From NCBI GenBank assembly GCA_938075305.1, contig CALJGV010000010.1:62001-126000 (forward strand): a stretch of DNA of 64,000 nt. Direction: 5' to 3'. A program made the translations under genes and the position numbers. The notes below the pieces were generated by a model. The model was not told the DNA's origin. It worked only from the letters and a program-made list of their open reading frames with translations, and did not search any database. Positions 62,881-64,000 of the stretch are shown piece by piece. The first letter of the stretch is position 1. Every line of letters begins with the position of its first letter. The DNA comes from an uncultured bacterium. Its GTDB lineage: Bacteria; Planctomycetota; UBA1135; GCA-002686595.

Positions 62881-64000
62881 ATGACGGAGCCCACGGAGTC
62901 GATCGACCCGCTCCGGGTCGAGGTCTTCCACCACCTCTTCGCCTCCGCGGCCGAGGAGATGGGGGTCGCGCTCCAGCGCTCCGCGTTCTCGGTCAACATC
63001 AAGGAGCGCCTCGACTTCTCCTGCGCCATCTTCGGTGCAGATGGGCGGGCCGTGGCCCAGGCGGCTCACCTCCCCGTGCACCTCGGGGCCACGCCCCTCT
63101 CCGTCGAGGCCGTGATCGCCACCCATGACCTTCGGCCGGGGGATATCGCCTTCCAGAACGACCCCTTCGGTGGCGGGACCCATCTGCCGGACATCACCTC
63201 CGTGGCACCGGTCTTCGCGCCGGGCGCGGACGGCCCCGACGATCGCCCCGCCTTCTACTGCGTCTCCCGTGCCCACCACGCCGACGTCGGCGGGGCATTC
63301 CCGGGCTCCATGGCGCCGGCGAGGGACGTACATGGTGAGGGGCTGCGGCTCCCGCCCATCCGCATGGTGCGCGGCGGAGAGATCGACGAGGACCTTCTGC
63401 GGGTGTTCCTCGCCAATATGAGGGTCCCGGACGAGCGGCGCGCGGACCTCTTCGCGCAGGTCGCGGCGAGCCACGCGGGGCACGCGCGGATGCAGGCGCT
63501 CATGGAGGAGCACGGTTCGGCCGAGCTGGCGGCCAGGGGGCGGGACCTCATCGCCTGGACGTCGATCCTCACCGGTCGCCGGATCGCCGACCTCCCCGAG
63601 GGGACCTGGTCATTCGAGGACTCCCTCGAGGGCGGCGCGGATGGGACGGGGGACCTGCTCCCGGTTCGCCTGACCCTGACGCGGAAGGGGAGCGGCTTGA
63701 CCTTCGACTTCCGCGAGAGCGCGCCCCAGGCGCTCGACGGGTCACCCGTGAACACCACGCGTGCGGTGACGGTCTCGGCGGTGGTCTACGGGATCCGGCT
63801 GCTCATGCCCGAGGGGACTCCGACCAACGCCGGACTGCTCGAGGGCGTCGAGGTCCTCACCACCCCAGGGACCGTGGTCGACGCGGCGTACCCTGCGCCG
63901 GTGGCAGCGGGGAACGTGGAGACGAGTCAGCGGCTGGTGGACGTCATCCTCGGCGCCTTCGGCCAGATGCTCCCTGGAGAGGTTCCCGCGGCGAGCGCCG
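62881..64000 (+). CDS. hyuB: Hydantoinase B/5-oxoprolinase-type subunit (cut by window edge)
   Basis: 373 codons are visible from ATG 62881 to the right edge. The opening EVFHHLFASAAEEMGVALQR, then ERLDFSCAIFGADGR, HLPVHLGATPLSVEAVIA, FQNDPFGGGTHLPDITSVAP and AHHADVGGAFPGSM match HyuB, and later GSPVNTTRAVTVSAVVYGIR supports it. HyuB pairs with HyuA to hydrolyse hydantoins or 5-oxoproline with ATP; HyuA would lie outside. It starts 8 bases after the GspK gene, an unexpected neighbour. Confidence 0.93.
   Translation, partial: MTEPTESIDPLRVEVFHHLFASAAEEMGVALQRSAFSVNIKERLDFSCAIFGADGRAVAQAAHLPVHLGATPLSVEAVIATHDLRPGDIAFQNDPFGGGTHLPDITSVAPVFAPGADGPDDRPAFYCVSRAHHADVGGAFPGSMAPARDVHGEGLRLPPIRMVRGGEIDEDLLRVFLANMRVPDERRADLFAQVAASHAGHARMQALMEEHGSAELAARGRDLIAWTSILTGRRIADLPEGTWSFEDSLEGGADGTGDLLPVRLTLTRKGSGLTFDFRESAPQALDGSPVNTTRAVTVSAVVYGIRLLMPEGTPTNAGLLEGVEVLTTPGTVVDAAYPAPVAAGNVETSQRLVDVILGAFGQMLPGEVPAASA

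Overview
The window is high-GC DNA (about 70 percent by eye, strong G/C preference at third codon positions) with many GTG and TTG starts and 1-4 base stop/start overlaps. The content (MoxR/DUF58/BatA-type operon, very large TPR proteins, a ThuA-like protein, a secreted HExxH protein, a thioredoxin-like/HEAT fusion, many lipoproteins, shell proteins of the PVM/Haliangium kind) suggests a Planctomycetota-like bacterium. That assignment is inference; no rRNA or other phylogenetic marker beyond rpsO and pnp is present.

Layout. 1-1528 (minus): N-terminal part of a SWIM/SNF2 helicase that runs off the left edge. 1735-8495 (plus): a compact ten-gene bacterial microcompartment (BMC) operon with two hexamer, two tandem-domain (trimer) and two pentamer shell genes, an acylating aldehyde dehydrogenase with a C-terminal targeting-helix candidate, a 97-aa protein, an ACT (UPF0237-type) protein with an extra N-terminal domain, and a UPF0210/DUF711 protein. 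The last two are a known gene pair outside BMCs; inside a BMC operon they look like the signature enzyme and its partner. No phosphotransacylase, alcohol dehydrogenase, kinase or aldolase is visible in the window.

8587-12802: small membrane protein, Asp-box (BNR) beta-propeller protein, and a secreted protein with an in-frame TGA followed by coding sequence and a hairpin (selenoprotein candidate). 12939-30748: a tightly overlapping eight-gene operon (protease-fold-like/TPR protein, membrane protein, MoxR ATPase, DUF58, BatA-like, VWA protein, 2234-aa TPR protein, ThuA-like). 30852-36979: secreted SNase-like nuclease, HExxH protein, DUF72, thioredoxin-like/HEAT protein, and a peroxiredoxin-like protein whose active site reads U-x-x-C through an in-frame TGA, with a bacterial SECIS-like hairpin.

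37020-51578: minus-strand lipoprotein with Asp-rich repeats and an ABC-F ATPase, DUF2071, a secreted hypothetical, an MFS transporter, a TrmH-like methyltransferase, then a four-gene minus operon (two TPR proteins, a DUF6687-like protein, an MBL hydrolase). 51894-58941: a large Ig-like lipoprotein, a small lipoprotein, rpsO and pnp, closed by a strong terminator. 59247-64000: small secreted protein, secretin, GspK-like pseudopilin and the start of a hydantoinase B/oxoprolinase subunit cut by the right edge.

The most unusual content is the UPF0210-containing BMC operon and the two candidate selenoprotein genes about 24 kb apart. No tRNA, rRNA, CRISPR array, insertion sequence or phage region was recognised.
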